Assembly (NCBI GenBank): GCA_963565915.1
Contig: OY751487.1
Coordinates: 2,728,001-2,792,000, forward strand
DNA length: 64,000 bases
Source: Entoloma clypeatum
Taxonomy: Eukaryota; Basidiomycota; Agaricomycetes; Agaricales; Entolomataceae
Direction: 5' to 3'
The notes beneath the pieces are model-generated. The model did not search any database. It was not told where the DNA came from and saw only the letters and a list, made by a program, of their open reading frames with translations. Both the position numbers and the translations under genes were made by a program. Below are positions 1 to 10,844 of the stretch, one piece after another. How positions within the stretch are numbered: the first letter of the stretch is position 1; each line of letters starts with the position of its first letter.

Positions 1-3000
1 ATTTTGCTTCTTGTATACATTGTAAGGAAAAAGAACGCGTGCAATGGATATTAGATTCTGGCGCCTCTTTACACTTCACCTATGAGTTTAAGGACTTCGC
101 ATATTATAGACCTCTCACGGTCAAGTGATTCGTCCAAACTGCAGCTAAAGGGAAGAAACTGGAAATACTCGGAGTTAGGGCCGTTCCAGTACGGTACACC
201 CTAAATGGGGAAGTTAAAACCCATCTTCTCAGACCGGTGTTCTACATCCCGGACATGGACACACGCCTACTGTCCCTAGGCGTCTTCCTTAACCATGGTT
301 ACAAAGTAGACGGGACTTGTGGAGAAATCAACATCTCCAAAGGGCTGAGCAAAATCCAGTTTTCGCCCCACATCCTTGGTCAAACCATTTACTGGTTAGA
401 CACTGAAATACGCTATGACCAGATCCATGCGATCTCAAGTGAAATCACTGTTGAAACATGGCACAAGCCCCTTGGTCACCCAAATGATCAAGCACTCCGA
501 AAGATTCCCACCAGTACCAAAGGGGTACCTGAAACACTAGTACGTGAGAAATCACGGGAAAGTTGCACAGGTTGCCTCAAAGGGAAAATGCCGAATCAGT
601 CATATCCCAATTCGATGACAAGGGCAACAAAAACCTTTGATCTGATCCATTCCGATCTCAAACAGATATCCACAGCATCATACCACAAATATAAATATTT
701 CCTTACGTTTTTGGACGATTTTTCATCCCACGTCTGGGTCGTCTTGCTTAGGAAGAAGTCAGATGCTGTCACGGCGCTACGACAATTCCTTGCGATGATC
801 CAGAATCAATTCGCCGCCACCCCTAAGAAATGGCGAGTTGATGGAGGTGGAGAGTTTAACGAATACAAGGATGTACTTGCCGATCATGGAATTCTGGTCG
901 ATGTCACGCTCCCGTATCAGCACCAGCAGAACGGTAGAGCAGAACGGATAAATCGAACCCTGTGGGAGAAATCTCAGGCCTTGCGCTTCGACGCGTGCTT
1001 ACCCCCTATGTGGTGGGAATTCTGTTTGGAACATGCAGCTTTTCTCTACAACAGAACCCCCATGCAGCGTCTCAAATGGAATACCCCTTACTTCAGGGTG
1101 ACCAATGAGATCCCCAATATGTCAAGCATCAGAGTCTTCGGATGTCAGGCATATGTGTATATCCCAAAGGAAAAACGTAGGAACTCCCTGAGTCAAGGTC
1201 CCGATTGATGATTTATCTCGGATCGAAACCAGGGGTCAAAGGATACCGCTTCATGGATCCTGAGACCAATACGATTTTCATGGGTGGAAAAGCTATCTTT
1301 GATGAAAGCAAGTACCCTAGATGCCACATTGACCCTTTGCCAGAAAACCATCCAGAAATGGAAAACCCAGAACCGGCTGATGAGTTTGAGGATCTCATCC
1401 CCGGAAATGATGACAATGACAGTCATAACGAAACACCTCACGACCCTATTCCTACTGGACAGGATCATCCTGAATCAGACAACGATTTGCCACTTAGCGA
1501 GCCCGATGATGAGCCACGAGTACCCACTCCAGAACCCGAACAAGTACCAGATCGACCGATCAGGGAACGACAAGTTCGGAGAATGCCAGGTAGCATCTAC
1601 GGGGAAGACACCCCTGCTTCTGATCTTGAAAAAATGGATCGAAGACGTAGATTAGGTGGTCAATCGGCATGGATGAATGATCTCCTAATGGAGGCAATCT
1701 CTATCCAAGTGGGCATCATCGAAATGTCACACAAAGACATATACCCTCTTCCAAACAAAGAAGATTGGTATGCGGCAGAACGAAAAGAGCTAGACATGCT
1801 CAAAAGCCGTGGGGTGATCATGGAGTTAGTACCCCTACCCACAGGGAGGAAAGCTCTCAAGAACAAATGGGTTTACAATGAAAAATCCGATGGGCGTCTG
1901 AAAGCGCGCCTTGTTGCAAAAGGCTTCTCACAGGTAGAAGGGATCGACTTTGATCAAATCTTCTCACCAGTAGTGAGGTACGAGACTGTCCGGTTGATTC
2001 TGGCATTGACAGCCCTTGAAGGGTGGTTCATGACACTCTTGGACGTCTCATCAGCCTTCCTCTATGGAACACTCCATGAGGTAATTTACATGCGACAACC
2101 TGAGGGCTACATAGTAAAAGGGAAAGAACACCTCGTGTACCGACTATACAAAGCCCTATGCGGACTCAAGCAGGCCGCATTAGCCTGGTGGAGGGAACTT
2201 GATTCCTCCATGAAAAAGCTCGGTTTTGTCCGGCTTCACTCCGATGCGGGAGTTTTCATTCACACAAGTACTAAAGGGGAAATCGTAATCGCCGTCATTT
2301 ATGTCGATGACTCTGCTTTTCTTGGCACAAACCGGGAATACACGCTAGAAAAGAAGAAGGCCTTCATGACAACATGGGAATGTAGGGACCTAGGTCACCT
2401 AGTGCCTGATGGGGAACCAAAGGAATTTCTCTCAATCCAAATAAGGCAGCGTGGGAAGAGGATCTTCATTGATCAAGTACCTTACCTTGAGAAAATTCTT
2501 GCACGTATGGGGATGAGCGAATCCAATGCCACCCATACCCCACTCCCGACGGGCTACAAACCCATGAAGTCTGAGGATGAACCCAATGCAGAACTCAGAT
2601 CCAAGTACCAATCCGTCATCGGGTCACTATTGTACTTAATGATCGGGACAAGACCCGACATTTGTTTCGCCGTGATCAAAATGTCCCAATTCTCCGCAAA
2701 CCCTACCAAATGCCATTTGGAAGTAGCTAGGGATATTTGCAGGTATTTGAAGGCGACAAAAGATTACGCGATCATGTACGATGGCGATTCTGGGAAAGGA
2801 ATCTACGCATTTACAGACTCCGATTGGGCATCAGATGAAAACACCAGGAAATCCACTACTGGTTACTTCATATCACTGGCGTCTGGAGCAGTAACATGGG
2901 TTTCGTCAGCGCAGAAAACCATTGCCCTCTCTTCCACGGAAGCAGAATACATGGCGCTATCAGATTGCAGTCGCGCAGTGACATGGCTTAGAAGCATGCT

Positions 3001-3265
3001 TGCCGAACTTGGGATGCAGATCGGATCAGTCCCGATCTATGGAGATAACAATGGCTCCGTCTTTATCGCATCCAACCCTGTAACTGAAAAGCAGTCCAAG
3101 CACATCGACGTGCGATTTCACTTTGTCAGAGAAAAAGTATCCGAAGGAATTATTACGGTTGAATTCATCGAAGGAGTGAATAACCCCGCAGACCTTTTAA
3201 CTAAGAATCTGGGGAAGATCCTCTTCAACAAGTTTATCCCGTACTTTGGATTACTTAAAAACTAG
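1..3265 (+). pseudogene. Ty1/copia retrotransposon pol, broken, 5'-truncated by window
   Basis: The reading frame carries the copia domain order: aspartic protease (WILDSGAS near base 45), GAG-pre-integrase with an HHCC zinc site (about 430-620), integrase core (HSDL, LDDF, QQNGRAER), reverse transcriptase with YVDD (about 2300) and RNase H (TDSDWASD, STEAEYMAL) to the stop at 3263-3265. Protease and integrase before RT is the copia order; gypsy has integrase last. Two lesions are visible: an in-frame TGA at 126-128 in the protease, and a one-base shift near 1190-1205 that moves the frame between integrase and RT. The integrase also reads VDGGGEF where DNGGEF is usual. The element is therefore non-autonomous, although the RT/RNase H half stays open for 686 codons. 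Gag and the 5' LTR lie outside the window. Confidence 0.93.
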
Positions 3266-3326
3266 ACGAAGAGAGAGTACCTATATGGGAAAAAGTAAGA
3301 TGTATTTAGAAGTATGTACTAAATAT

Positions 3327-3333
3327 GGGGGGG
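3327..3333 (+). other. Polypurine tract of the copia element
   Basis: Seven G residues stand directly before the TG that opens the 3' LTR, the expected position of the plus-strand primer tract. The call rests on position and composition. Confidence 0.7.
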
Positions 3334-3642
3334 TGTTGAAACTTTTCCATCACGTAGATTAGATTAGATTAGATTACATCATGTGACCTTTACACATCTT
3401 CGATTACATACTTGTTTGGTTGGTACAAACAGTAGTACGGTATATAAGACCAGGAAACTGTCAATATCAACAAGTTGTCTCTTGACTCTTAACCAGCTCC
3501 ATCACTCTTACCAGCCTCAACCGCTCTCACCAGCCTCACCCTTCCCAACCAAGTAAGTGACTAGAACGGTAGAGTAGAGTACTTCCACTGTAGCTGTGTT
3601 GCTCAGTACATCTGTGGCTAGCGCCCAGGTGGAACTTCAACA
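3334..3642 (+). repeat. 3' long terminal repeat of the copia element (309 bp)
   Basis: The LTR opens with TGTTGAA and closes with TTCAACA, a perfect 7-bp terminal inverted repeat with canonical TG...CA ends. It contains a short tandem GATTA run (about 3355-3375) and a TATATAA box at 3441-3447, consistent with a promoter. The next bases, ATTCT, should be one copy of a 5-bp target duplication; the other copy is outside the window. Immediately beyond is coding sequence of a LINE-type element, so this LTR marks the insertion point. Confidence 0.85.
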
Positions 3643-4803
3643 ATTCTTTTGTGGGCCGACCCAGAAGGTAAGGTCCCAGGGACGCTTGTTTTTGTTGGAA
3701 ACTTCGTCAATTTTTTTATCAAAGAAGTTCCATTTAGCAGTGCGAATGATTTTGTGCATATCGCGCCAGTCTTGGTCTGTCTTACCCGAGTTGGAATAGG
3801 TGCGCCACCTGGCCTTGCAGTCCTTATCCCACCAGCCCTTTGACCGGAACGAGTCCCAGGAAGAGCGAGAGAATTCGGTCCACTCAGCCAGGATGAGCTC
3901 CTGTACCTTCTGGGTAATACTAGTGATGTCCTCCCTAGAGGTTGTAGCCGGAATAGGGATGGAGGCAATGGATTCCGTGAGTGCTGACAGGAAGTGAGTT
4001 TCCTCCTCCGAGTCTGGTACTATACGGTAGTGTTCCTTCGCGTTAATGAGGGGGGATCTGAGGAGGGTGATAATCGAACGGTGGTCCAACTCATCTGGGC
4101 TCCCAAGTTTGATGACTGAGTCTTTGTCCGTGTTAGGGAGGAAGACCAGGTCAATGATGGACGGGACATTGTTGTTCTTAGAGAAGTGGGTGAACCCAGT
4201 CCTATGATGAACCAGACCATGAGCAAATGCGAAGTCTGAGAGGAGAGACGCATTGTGGTTGTGGCGCATCACTTCGGGGTCCCATAGCAGTGAGGGGCAT
4301 TTAAAATCACCGCCTAAGTACCGAATGGGAGGAAGGGATGTTCCAAGGGTGGCAAGGATGCGGATGGCCGTGCCCTGCAAATCCGAGTAGGCATTAATTA
4401 AGTTGATCTGGCCCTCAGGGACAGACAACGAAAGTAGGTTGACATCTCGATGATGAATGATGTCTGAGCAAAGTTTAGGTTTCATGGCGGTACGCCGCCT
4501 ATGCACATAAACAATGGCGCGGGGTCGAAGATCCTCATCTAGATTCGATGGGTCCAGGACAGGTTCTGAGTGGTGGAGGCACATCCAGTCTGGGTGGTTC
4601 GGCGGACAAACAAGGGGCTCGCCGTCTTTACTCATCATGGAGGCAACATGTCTTATGGTAGCCCATGGGGGCTCTTGCACGAAGATGATGTTGAGGTTAT
4701 CTTTTTGTTGCTCTAACATTGTTGACAGGAGAACGCTCTTTCGGTAAACGTTCTGGGAGCGGATACACAAACCCTCATATTTATTCATAGTTGTACTTAA
4801 CAT
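3643..4803 (-). pseudogene. LINE ORF2 fragment: AP-endonuclease domain, cut off by the copia insertion
   Basis: The ORF encodes the apurinic-type endonuclease of a non-LTR retrotransposon: FVQEPP carries the catalytic Glu, then NAYSD, GGDFKCP and SIIDLVF, and DELDHRSI in the usual SDH position. It runs to a WDLTFWVGPQKN segment that normally precedes the RT domain, then enters the copia LTR and stops after two codons. No RT follows in the window; it should lie beyond the 5' end of the copia element. The ATG at 4803 overlaps the ORF1 stop in ATGTTAA, a termination-reinitiation arrangement known in LINEs. Confidence 0.85.
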
Positions 4804-6336
4804 ACATCTACGTCTGATTGAATGCGGCGATTGTCTCGGTCAGCTGGACAAGGACTAGGATTAGATTCAAAGAAGTGGGTGAAGTCCGCACTTATGTTTG
4901 CTTCTTGATAACGGCGCCAGATCCAATCAGGGTTGAACCAGCTTTTCCAGTACTTGCATACGTGATCATCTGCGCGGTGGCTACCTTTGCAGTTGATGCA
5001 GCGGCCTGCATGTTCGCAGTCCTTCCCATCGGGGGTGGGGAGGACTGGGGGGTTTGCCTTGGCGTTCCCGCGGCAGCAGGAGGCGAGGGCGCGGTGAAAT
5101 TTGACAGTGTGGGGTTCACCGCAGATGGGGCAGAGTTTGCTTTTGAGCGGGCAGATCCGAGCGTTGGACGGATGGCCGAATCGCCAGCAGCGGTTGCATT
5201 GAGGCACTCCAACGTGCTTCTCAGCGGGGTTTAGGACGAGTCGGTAGGGTCCGTACATGAAGACCTTTCCGGCGAGGTTCTTGAGAACGAGACCCCCTCG
5301 GGAGTCTTCGATGTCGAACCAGATGGTCCCGGTGCTAGATGACGGGGAGTTTCTGGCAAGGCGGGGCTTCAAGTTCTCATAGTAGGAGAAATCGCGAGCA
5401 AAGGGGGCAGACGACATGATGTCGGCGACCTGGCTCTCTGAAAGGGGAACGAGGCGGCCAGACTTCGGGTCACGTTGTGGGGTGAGGCCGTAATATGGGA
5501 AGTCGCAGATTTTGAGGCTCGATTTGGAGGCGGGTACCTCTACTCAAAGCTCAGTGTCAGGGGCCGATTGAGCACTAGCGGCAAGCTTGGACTTGAAAAG
5601 GTTTTGGAAAATCTTGAGGTCGTCCTCGTCGGGGACTTCGTCGGTCGTCAGGGAGAGACCCCCCTGGTTTGACTCAACAGAAGTGACGCAGATCGTCCTC
5701 TTTGCGTTGCCCAGATGGCCGTTGATCTGGGTGAAGAGGGTCTCCACTGCCCATGGGAGGTGTACGCGGAGACGGACTTACGGGACCATCCTGACGTGGT
5801 GAACCGCTTCTGCTTCTTTCGGCGAGCCTGGGAAGCAGAGGGCGAGGAGGGCCTGATAGCAGCCGTGGCTTGCTGTAAGGCAATAGTGGTGGTGGCAGGG
5901 AATGTTTTGGCCATAGCGACCAGGGTTTCCTGTTGCGACTCAGCAGCGGATTTGCGTTTTCTAGACGCAGTGGTCCAGGGTTGGGCTGCAGCTACGATGG
6001 CGGGCAGAGGAGCCCACGCGGAGCCTGCAAGGCCAGAGGGTTGACGCTTCGCCGGGGGTGGAGGGACAGGGCAGGATAGGAGCTTGGCCTTCTCACAAGC
6101 GAGGCGGCCGGACGCTCCAGCTGACGCAGACATGCGGGGAGTGGGTTTAGCTGTCTTCTTGAAGGAAGGTAGCTTCTTAGGGGGCGGCGGAGGTTTGGGG
6201 TCCTTTGCCGCAATGATGTTTTCAGGAGCTGACGTGAACGCCGACACCCCAGGGATCTTGACGAGGCGATCAATTAAGATGCCCAGTCCAGTGAGACGAA
6301 CACCGGAGGGGTTGTCCCCTGCAGCATATTCGCATC
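4797..6336 (-). pseudogene. LINE ORF1 (gag-like, zinc knuckles), frameshifted
   Basis: The C-terminal part (5417-4797) has Cys/His knuckles (CNRCWRFGHPSNARIC, CPICGEPHTVKFH, CINCKGSH) typical of LINE ORF1 nucleic-acid-binding proteins. Upstream, the same frame continues through an in-frame TGA at 5544-5546 to about 5777. The proline- and lysine-rich N-terminal half then lies in another frame (about 6336-5780), so at least one indel falls near 5770-5775. A third frame (FDANMLQG, about 6337-6395) suggests another shift and a start near 6400. Several lesions mark it as a dead copy. Confidence 0.78.
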
Positions 6337-6404
6337 AAAAGGCTCTGGCACAGAATGATACTTCAAGCAGAGCTCCTTTTCCACAGCCTTCCAAGTAGTG
6401 TTTC

Positions 6405-6570
6405 AAGATTCAGTCCAATAGGACTGGAACCAGACCAGACTGAACCAAAAAATGAACCGAAATAGACTGAGACCGCGGTCTTGGTCTTGCTAAATTGGGA
6501 CGGCCCCGGTCTTCGGTCTTGACAAAAATTTTTTTTTGAAGACTGGTAAAAGACCGGTCTAAACCGGTCT
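6405..6570. repeat. AGACC/GGTCT-rich repeat tract
   Basis: The motifs AGACC, GGTCT and AGACTGG recur in both orientations, ending in AGACCGGTCTAAACCGGTCT at 6551-6570. No coding potential. Dense short inverted motifs resemble subterminal repeats of a DNA transposon. A related motif occurs inverted at 8850-8867, beyond the second minisatellite array. Confidence 0.5.
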
Positions 6571-6607
6571 TTTGGGTGCTAATACAGGGTCTACATATGT
6601 ATTTACA

Positions 6608-7205
6608 GGGTGTGAGGATGGGCCATTGCGCGCGAGTGGGGGCCGTTGGGCTCAAGTGGTGGCTGTTGCACGCAAGTCAAGGCCGTTGGGCATGAAGGGA
6701 GGGCGTTAGGCGTGAGTCGAGGGCGTTGGGCACCAGTGGGGGCGGTTGGGACGAGAGAGGGCCGTTGGGCTCGAGTGGTGGGTGTTGGGCACAGGTCGAA
6801 GCCGTTGGGCATGAATGGACGGCGTTAGGCGTGAGTCAAGGGCGTTGGGCACCAGTGGGGGCCGTTGGGACGAGAGAGGGCCGTTGGGCTTGAGTGGTGG
6901 GTGTTGGGCATGGGTCGAGGCCATTGGGCGTGAATGGAGGGCGTTAGGCATGAGTCAAGGCCGTTGGAGATGAGAGAGGGCCGTTGGGCTCGAGTGGTGG
7001 GCGTTGGGCGCGGGTTGAAGCCATTGGGCATGAGTTGGGACCATTGGGCAAGAAAGAGGGCCGTTGGGCACGAGAGAGGTCCGTTGGGCACGAGAGAGGT
7101 CTGTTGGACACAAGAAAGGGCCGTTGGGCATGAGTGAGGGAGGTTGGACATGAGTCGAGACTGTTGGGCACAACAGAGGGCCGTTGGGCATGAGAGGGCT
7201 GGGCA
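6608..7205 (+). repeat. 20-bp minisatellite array, left arm (about 30 degenerate units)
   Basis: Units approximate GTTGGGCAYGAGWSRGGGCC and repeat every 20 bp, clearest at 7040-7190. Because 20 is not a multiple of 3 and stops are rare in the unit, long frames open on both strands; these are repeat artefacts. The same unit recurs in reverse orientation at about 8288-8822. Confidence 0.9.
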
Positions 7206-8287
7206 TCAGAGTCAGATGGCGAACTGGGCAAAGGGTTTGGCCCAGAAAAGCAAACAAGGGCAAAGAGCCTGCGCCTGCCCTCATTTGGACATGCATCATG
7301 CGTGCATCAAATGTGTCAAATAAATGTAAACACACTTACAAAAAACATCACACATCTGCCTACATGTCTTACACAGGAGCAACACAGTTTGTGCACAATA
7401 TCAATTAAGTATTATAGCATCATATGTCACTTTCTATGTATTTATTTTGTGAAATTTTGCCACAGACTTTATGTTTATGATATAGTGATGTACGCTCCCA
7501 CCAAATAATAGTAAACAAGGTGTGAATGCATCACACAGGCGCGCGCGGCCCCTTCCTCATAGTCTAATAATAGGTTGAGATAATAGAATTATATATGGGA
7601 TATGTATTCACCTTCTGAAACACCTTATATAAATTTTAGAAGTCCAGATCAGATAGGGATAATCAAATGTACATATTTCAGTAAAAGTGTTATATCTCCC
7701 TAATGAATGAACCAAATTTGAAAAATGAAGGTGCTGGGAGGTCCCCTGAATGAGGAGAATCCAATCCTGAAATAAAAATTTTTGGTGAAATTTTCGACCT
7801 ATCTTTGCTCATATTCACCTTAGGAAGTCCTTTAATTTTATTTGAAGGGTCTCAATAGGTTCACATACAATGATTCAATAGCATATATATATTACAGGTA
7901 GTTTAAAGTTGTTGTGGAAAGGATGAAGCAAGAAAATACTGGTTTTTGTGTTTGAGGGAACTCATGATGCACTGTTTATCACAATTTACAGTGTGTTTTG
8001 TGTATCATTTTGCAGTACAGACTTTCTACCATACATATCTCATGTATCTAATTGTTTAAATACTTACTATTAGCTTCTAAGTATCTCTACATAGGTTTAG
8101 AACTATTTTTAGGACTTCCAGTGCCACGGATTGGGCATTGACGGCACAATTTTCAACGACGCGAATTGCTCGGCATTCATGCCAAGGACTCTCGGCAATT
8201 GCCGAAAGTCGAACCATAAATCAGACCTTGAGCAAAATCTTCCCACACTCTTTTTATCCCCCCACCTCCACTCCACCTGGCTCCACT
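7206..8287. other. A+T-rich noncoding core between inverted minisatellite arrays
   Basis: About 1.1 kb with no credible ORF and many A/T tracts. It contains a perfect CGGCAATTGCCG palindrome at 8193-8204 just before the right array. No transposase, RT or helicase motif was found in six frames. Confidence 0.6.
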
Positions 8288-8822
8288 TCCACCCAATGGC
8301 CACCACTGCTGCCCAACAGCTACCCCTCATGCCCAACGGCCTCCCTTCGTGCCCAACACCCCCCTCTAATGCCCCTTCATGCCCAACAGCCCCTACTAGC
8401 GCCCAACAGCCCCCTCTAACGCCCAACGGCCTCCCTGCATGCCCAACAGCCGCCCATCATGCCCAACAGCCCCCTCGACCACCCAACGGCCCCTCTTGTG
8501 CCCAATGGCGCCCTCTCTTCGTGCCCAATGGCCGCCCATCATGCCCAATGGCTGTCCCTCATGTCCAACTGCCATGAGTCGTGCCCAACGGCCTGTACTA
8601 GTGTGCAACAGCCCTCTCTAACACGCAACAGCACCTTCTCATGCCCAACGCTCCCCACTCACGCCCAACGGCCCACTCTCACATCCAGCGGCCTCCTCTC
8701 GCGACCAACAGCCTCCTCTCGTGACCAACGGCCCCTCACTCTCGCCTCATGGCCTCGACTCATGCCCAACGGCCCCCCCACTCATGTCCAACGGCGTTGT
8801 CTCGTGTCCAACACGTGTTTTT
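8288..8822 (-). repeat. 20-bp minisatellite array, right arm, inverted relative to the left arm
   Basis: Units such as GGCCTCCCTTCGTGCCCAAC are the reverse complement of the left-array unit and also repeat every 20 bp, about 26 copies. The apparent proteins across it are proline/alanine/asparagine repeats in every frame and are not taken as genes. Confidence 0.9.
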
Positions 8823-8856
8823 AGATTATTAGTGTATTACTGTAGTTACGACCAGT

Positions 8857-9129
8857 CTAGACCAGTTTGGATGCAGGCTCAATGGTGATGAAAGAGGCCA
8901 TGCAAGAACCATTCTTGGGGTGCCCTGCCAGATCCAGGTGATCTAGCCTTTTCCACTCGCCGATGCTGTCAGCAGCCTTGATCTCCTTGTTGAGCGTGAT
9001 TTTGATGAACAGAGAAAGGCTTTTGAAAGCCATGATCCTCTTGGGCGTGCTGTGGGTCCTGGGTACACGAGGAGGGGGTGGAGGAGTAGCCAGCATTTCA
9101 GGCTCAACTTGGGGAGCAAGGTTGGCCAT
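8857..9129 (-). CDS. Hypothetical 90-aa ORF abutting the repeat element
   Basis: An ATG-initiated ORF with a proline-rich stretch (TPPPPPRVPR) followed by a mixed segment with ordinary composition (MAFKSLSLFIKITLNKE, EWKRLDHLDLAG). I do not recognise a family. The stop codon falls inside the GGTCTAGACTGG motif that may be the element's outer end, so this may be an exon or gene fragment truncated by that insertion. A 250-bp purine-rich stretch lies upstream. Confidence 0.3.
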   Translation of the reverse strand: MANLAPQVEPEMLATPPPPPRVPRTHSTPKRIMAFKSLSLFIKITLNKEIKAADSIGEWKRLDHLDLAGHPKNGSCMASFITIEPASKLV

Positions 9130-9379
9130 GAAGGGAGTGAAATAAAATATATATTTTTTACAAGTAAAAGAGAGAAGAGGGTAAAAAGAGAGAGGATATC
9201 AGAAAGGAATCAAAAAAACAAGGAGGGCAGCGATGAGCGGCCGCCCGAGAAAAGAATGAATGAGGGGAAAACTTCAACTGAAGTTGTACACACATACAAT
9301 CTGTGTTTGTACATGTATCTAATGGATGGTGATGGAGGCGGTGCGGCCCGTTTCGCTGCCCACATCTTATCACAGATTT

Positions 9380-9538
9380 TACAGTGCCTTGCATATTGTT
9401 TTGCACAACCAAATTTTTCAGAACAGCTGTTTGGTCATGTTAGGTCATTAGGTCAAAAGTGAATGACAGCGGCAGAGCAAACAACCAAACAGCTGTTTGA
9501 AAAATTTGGTTGTGCAAAACAATATGCAAGACACTGTA
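9380..9538. mobile_element. MITE of Tc1/mariner type (155 bp plus TA duplications)
   Basis: Inverted repeats of about 54 bp (9382-9435 and 9483-9536) differ by one substitution and one indel. They start CAGTGCCTTGCATATTG and end CACTG, flanked on both sides by TA (9380-9381, 9537-9538). CAGTG ends and a TA duplication are hallmarks of Tc1/mariner insertions. The 47-bp loop has no ORF, so mobility would depend on a transposase elsewhere. Confidence 0.82.
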
Positions 9539-9541
9539 CAC

Positions 9542-10800
9542 AGCGGGACCGGACCAATGTACATCTCGAAAACATTGTAAACAAATAACAATCTAATATA
9601 GAATTTATTTGCTGACCACATTGTGGGAACACAAGTAAAATCCATTTTTAATAATTATTTAATGTGCTCTGCATGTTTCCACTGAGCAAATGCAAAAGAA
9701 AATGCAAAATGTGATTGTGATGTGGCCCTGATATTTCCTTCTCTCAAACGGAGATCCCATACAAAAATCAAACCACTTGTTTATCCTTTATGAGAACTGA
9801 GTTTGATCGCAGCTTACATAGCAGGAACATGCTGAACAAATTATTTATTTGATCCCTATGTTCTACCCTCATGCATGAAATTCCCATTGACAAAGAACAT
9901 TTTAAAAGAAATCATGGTGAAGTCATCATGAGATTGGCAATCACACCATTTGTATATTTTTAATCTTCTTCTTTGTTTGAGGAAACATTTTAAAGACTAC
10001 AAAGGATGTGATGGGTCATAGCAGCATCACATCATGGACTCAGTGTGATTTCTTTTAAAATGTTCTTTGTCAATGGGAATTTCGTGCATGAGGGTAGAAC
10101 ATAGGGATCAAATAAACAATTTGTTCAGCATGTTCCTGCTATGTAAGCTGCGATCAAACTCAGTTCTCATAAAGGATAAACAAGTGGTTTGATTTTTGAA
10201 TGGGATCTCCATTTGAGAGAAGGAAATATTGGGGCCACATCACAATCACATTTTGCATTTTCTTTTGCATTTGCTCAGTGGAAACATGCAGAGCACATTA
10301 AATAATTATTAAAAATGGATTTTACTTGTGTTCCCACAATGTGGTCAGCAAATAAATTCTATATTAGATTGTTATTTGTTTACAATGTTTTCGAGGTGTA
10401 CATTAGAGTGTATTTGCAACGGCCTTTTCAACGGTTTCACTTTTTAAAAGGTTACCATCAGCTGCTGCAGTGGAGGCCCATCATGCAGTAAAATCTGTAT
10501 ATCAGTGATGGTTGATTCAACACATCTACAGTCAAGTGACTAGATGTGTCTTGTTTACTTGTTGATTGCTTTCCCTTGCTTTGCGAGGTAGAATATGAGG
10601 ATGAGAGAGTGGGAGAACACTGACAAGGATTATCTTACAGTGTCGGTGTGTGTCCATGGTTGGCGCAATGCTTTCACATGCTGATGCGCTGATCACTCAG
10701 CCAGCTTGTGGAGCCATCACTTTTAAGCGAGTTCTCAACAATTCATTTGAAAAGTGGCCCAGGAGCCGTTGCAAATACGCTCTATTGGTCTGGTCCTGCT
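9542..10800. mobile_element. Non-autonomous TIR element interrupted by a nested hairpin
   Basis: The left end AGCGGGACCGGACCAAT (9542-9558) matches the reverse complement of the right end (10784-10800). Past the nested hairpin the left repeat resumes at 10405 (AGAGTGTATTTGCAACGG), again matching the right arm. Removing 9559-10404 restores a terminal inverted repeat of roughly 37 bp on an element of about 413 bp with no ORF. No clear target duplication was found outside it. Confidence 0.7.
9556..10404. mobile_element. 849-bp snapback element: near-perfect 360-bp inverted arms
   Basis: Arms 9556-9915 and 10046-10404 are reverse complements with only scattered mismatches, separated by about 130 bp. 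Ends read AATGTACATCTCG and CGAGGTGTACATT. It sits inside the terminal repeat of the 9542-10800 element; AAT on the left and ATT on the right may be a degraded short target duplication. No coding capacity. A transcript would fold into long dsRNA. Confidence 0.8.
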
Positions 10801-10844
10801 AGGAGCCTGAGGATTGATGTCCGAGAACTATTTGTTTGACGAGT

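Noticed and set aside
6603..7335. Several long overlapping ORFs on both strands rich in Pro/Asn/Ala/Gly
   Set aside because: They arise from the stop-poor 20-bp minisatellite; every frame gives the same kind of repeat peptide.
6608..8822. CRISPR-like repeats
   Set aside because: Units are contiguous with no spacers, and the DNA is eukaryotic.
8131..8824. 148-aa and 121-aa ORFs of Pro/Cys/Asn repeats
   Set aside because: Same repeat read in the other orientation; no start context, introns or domain.
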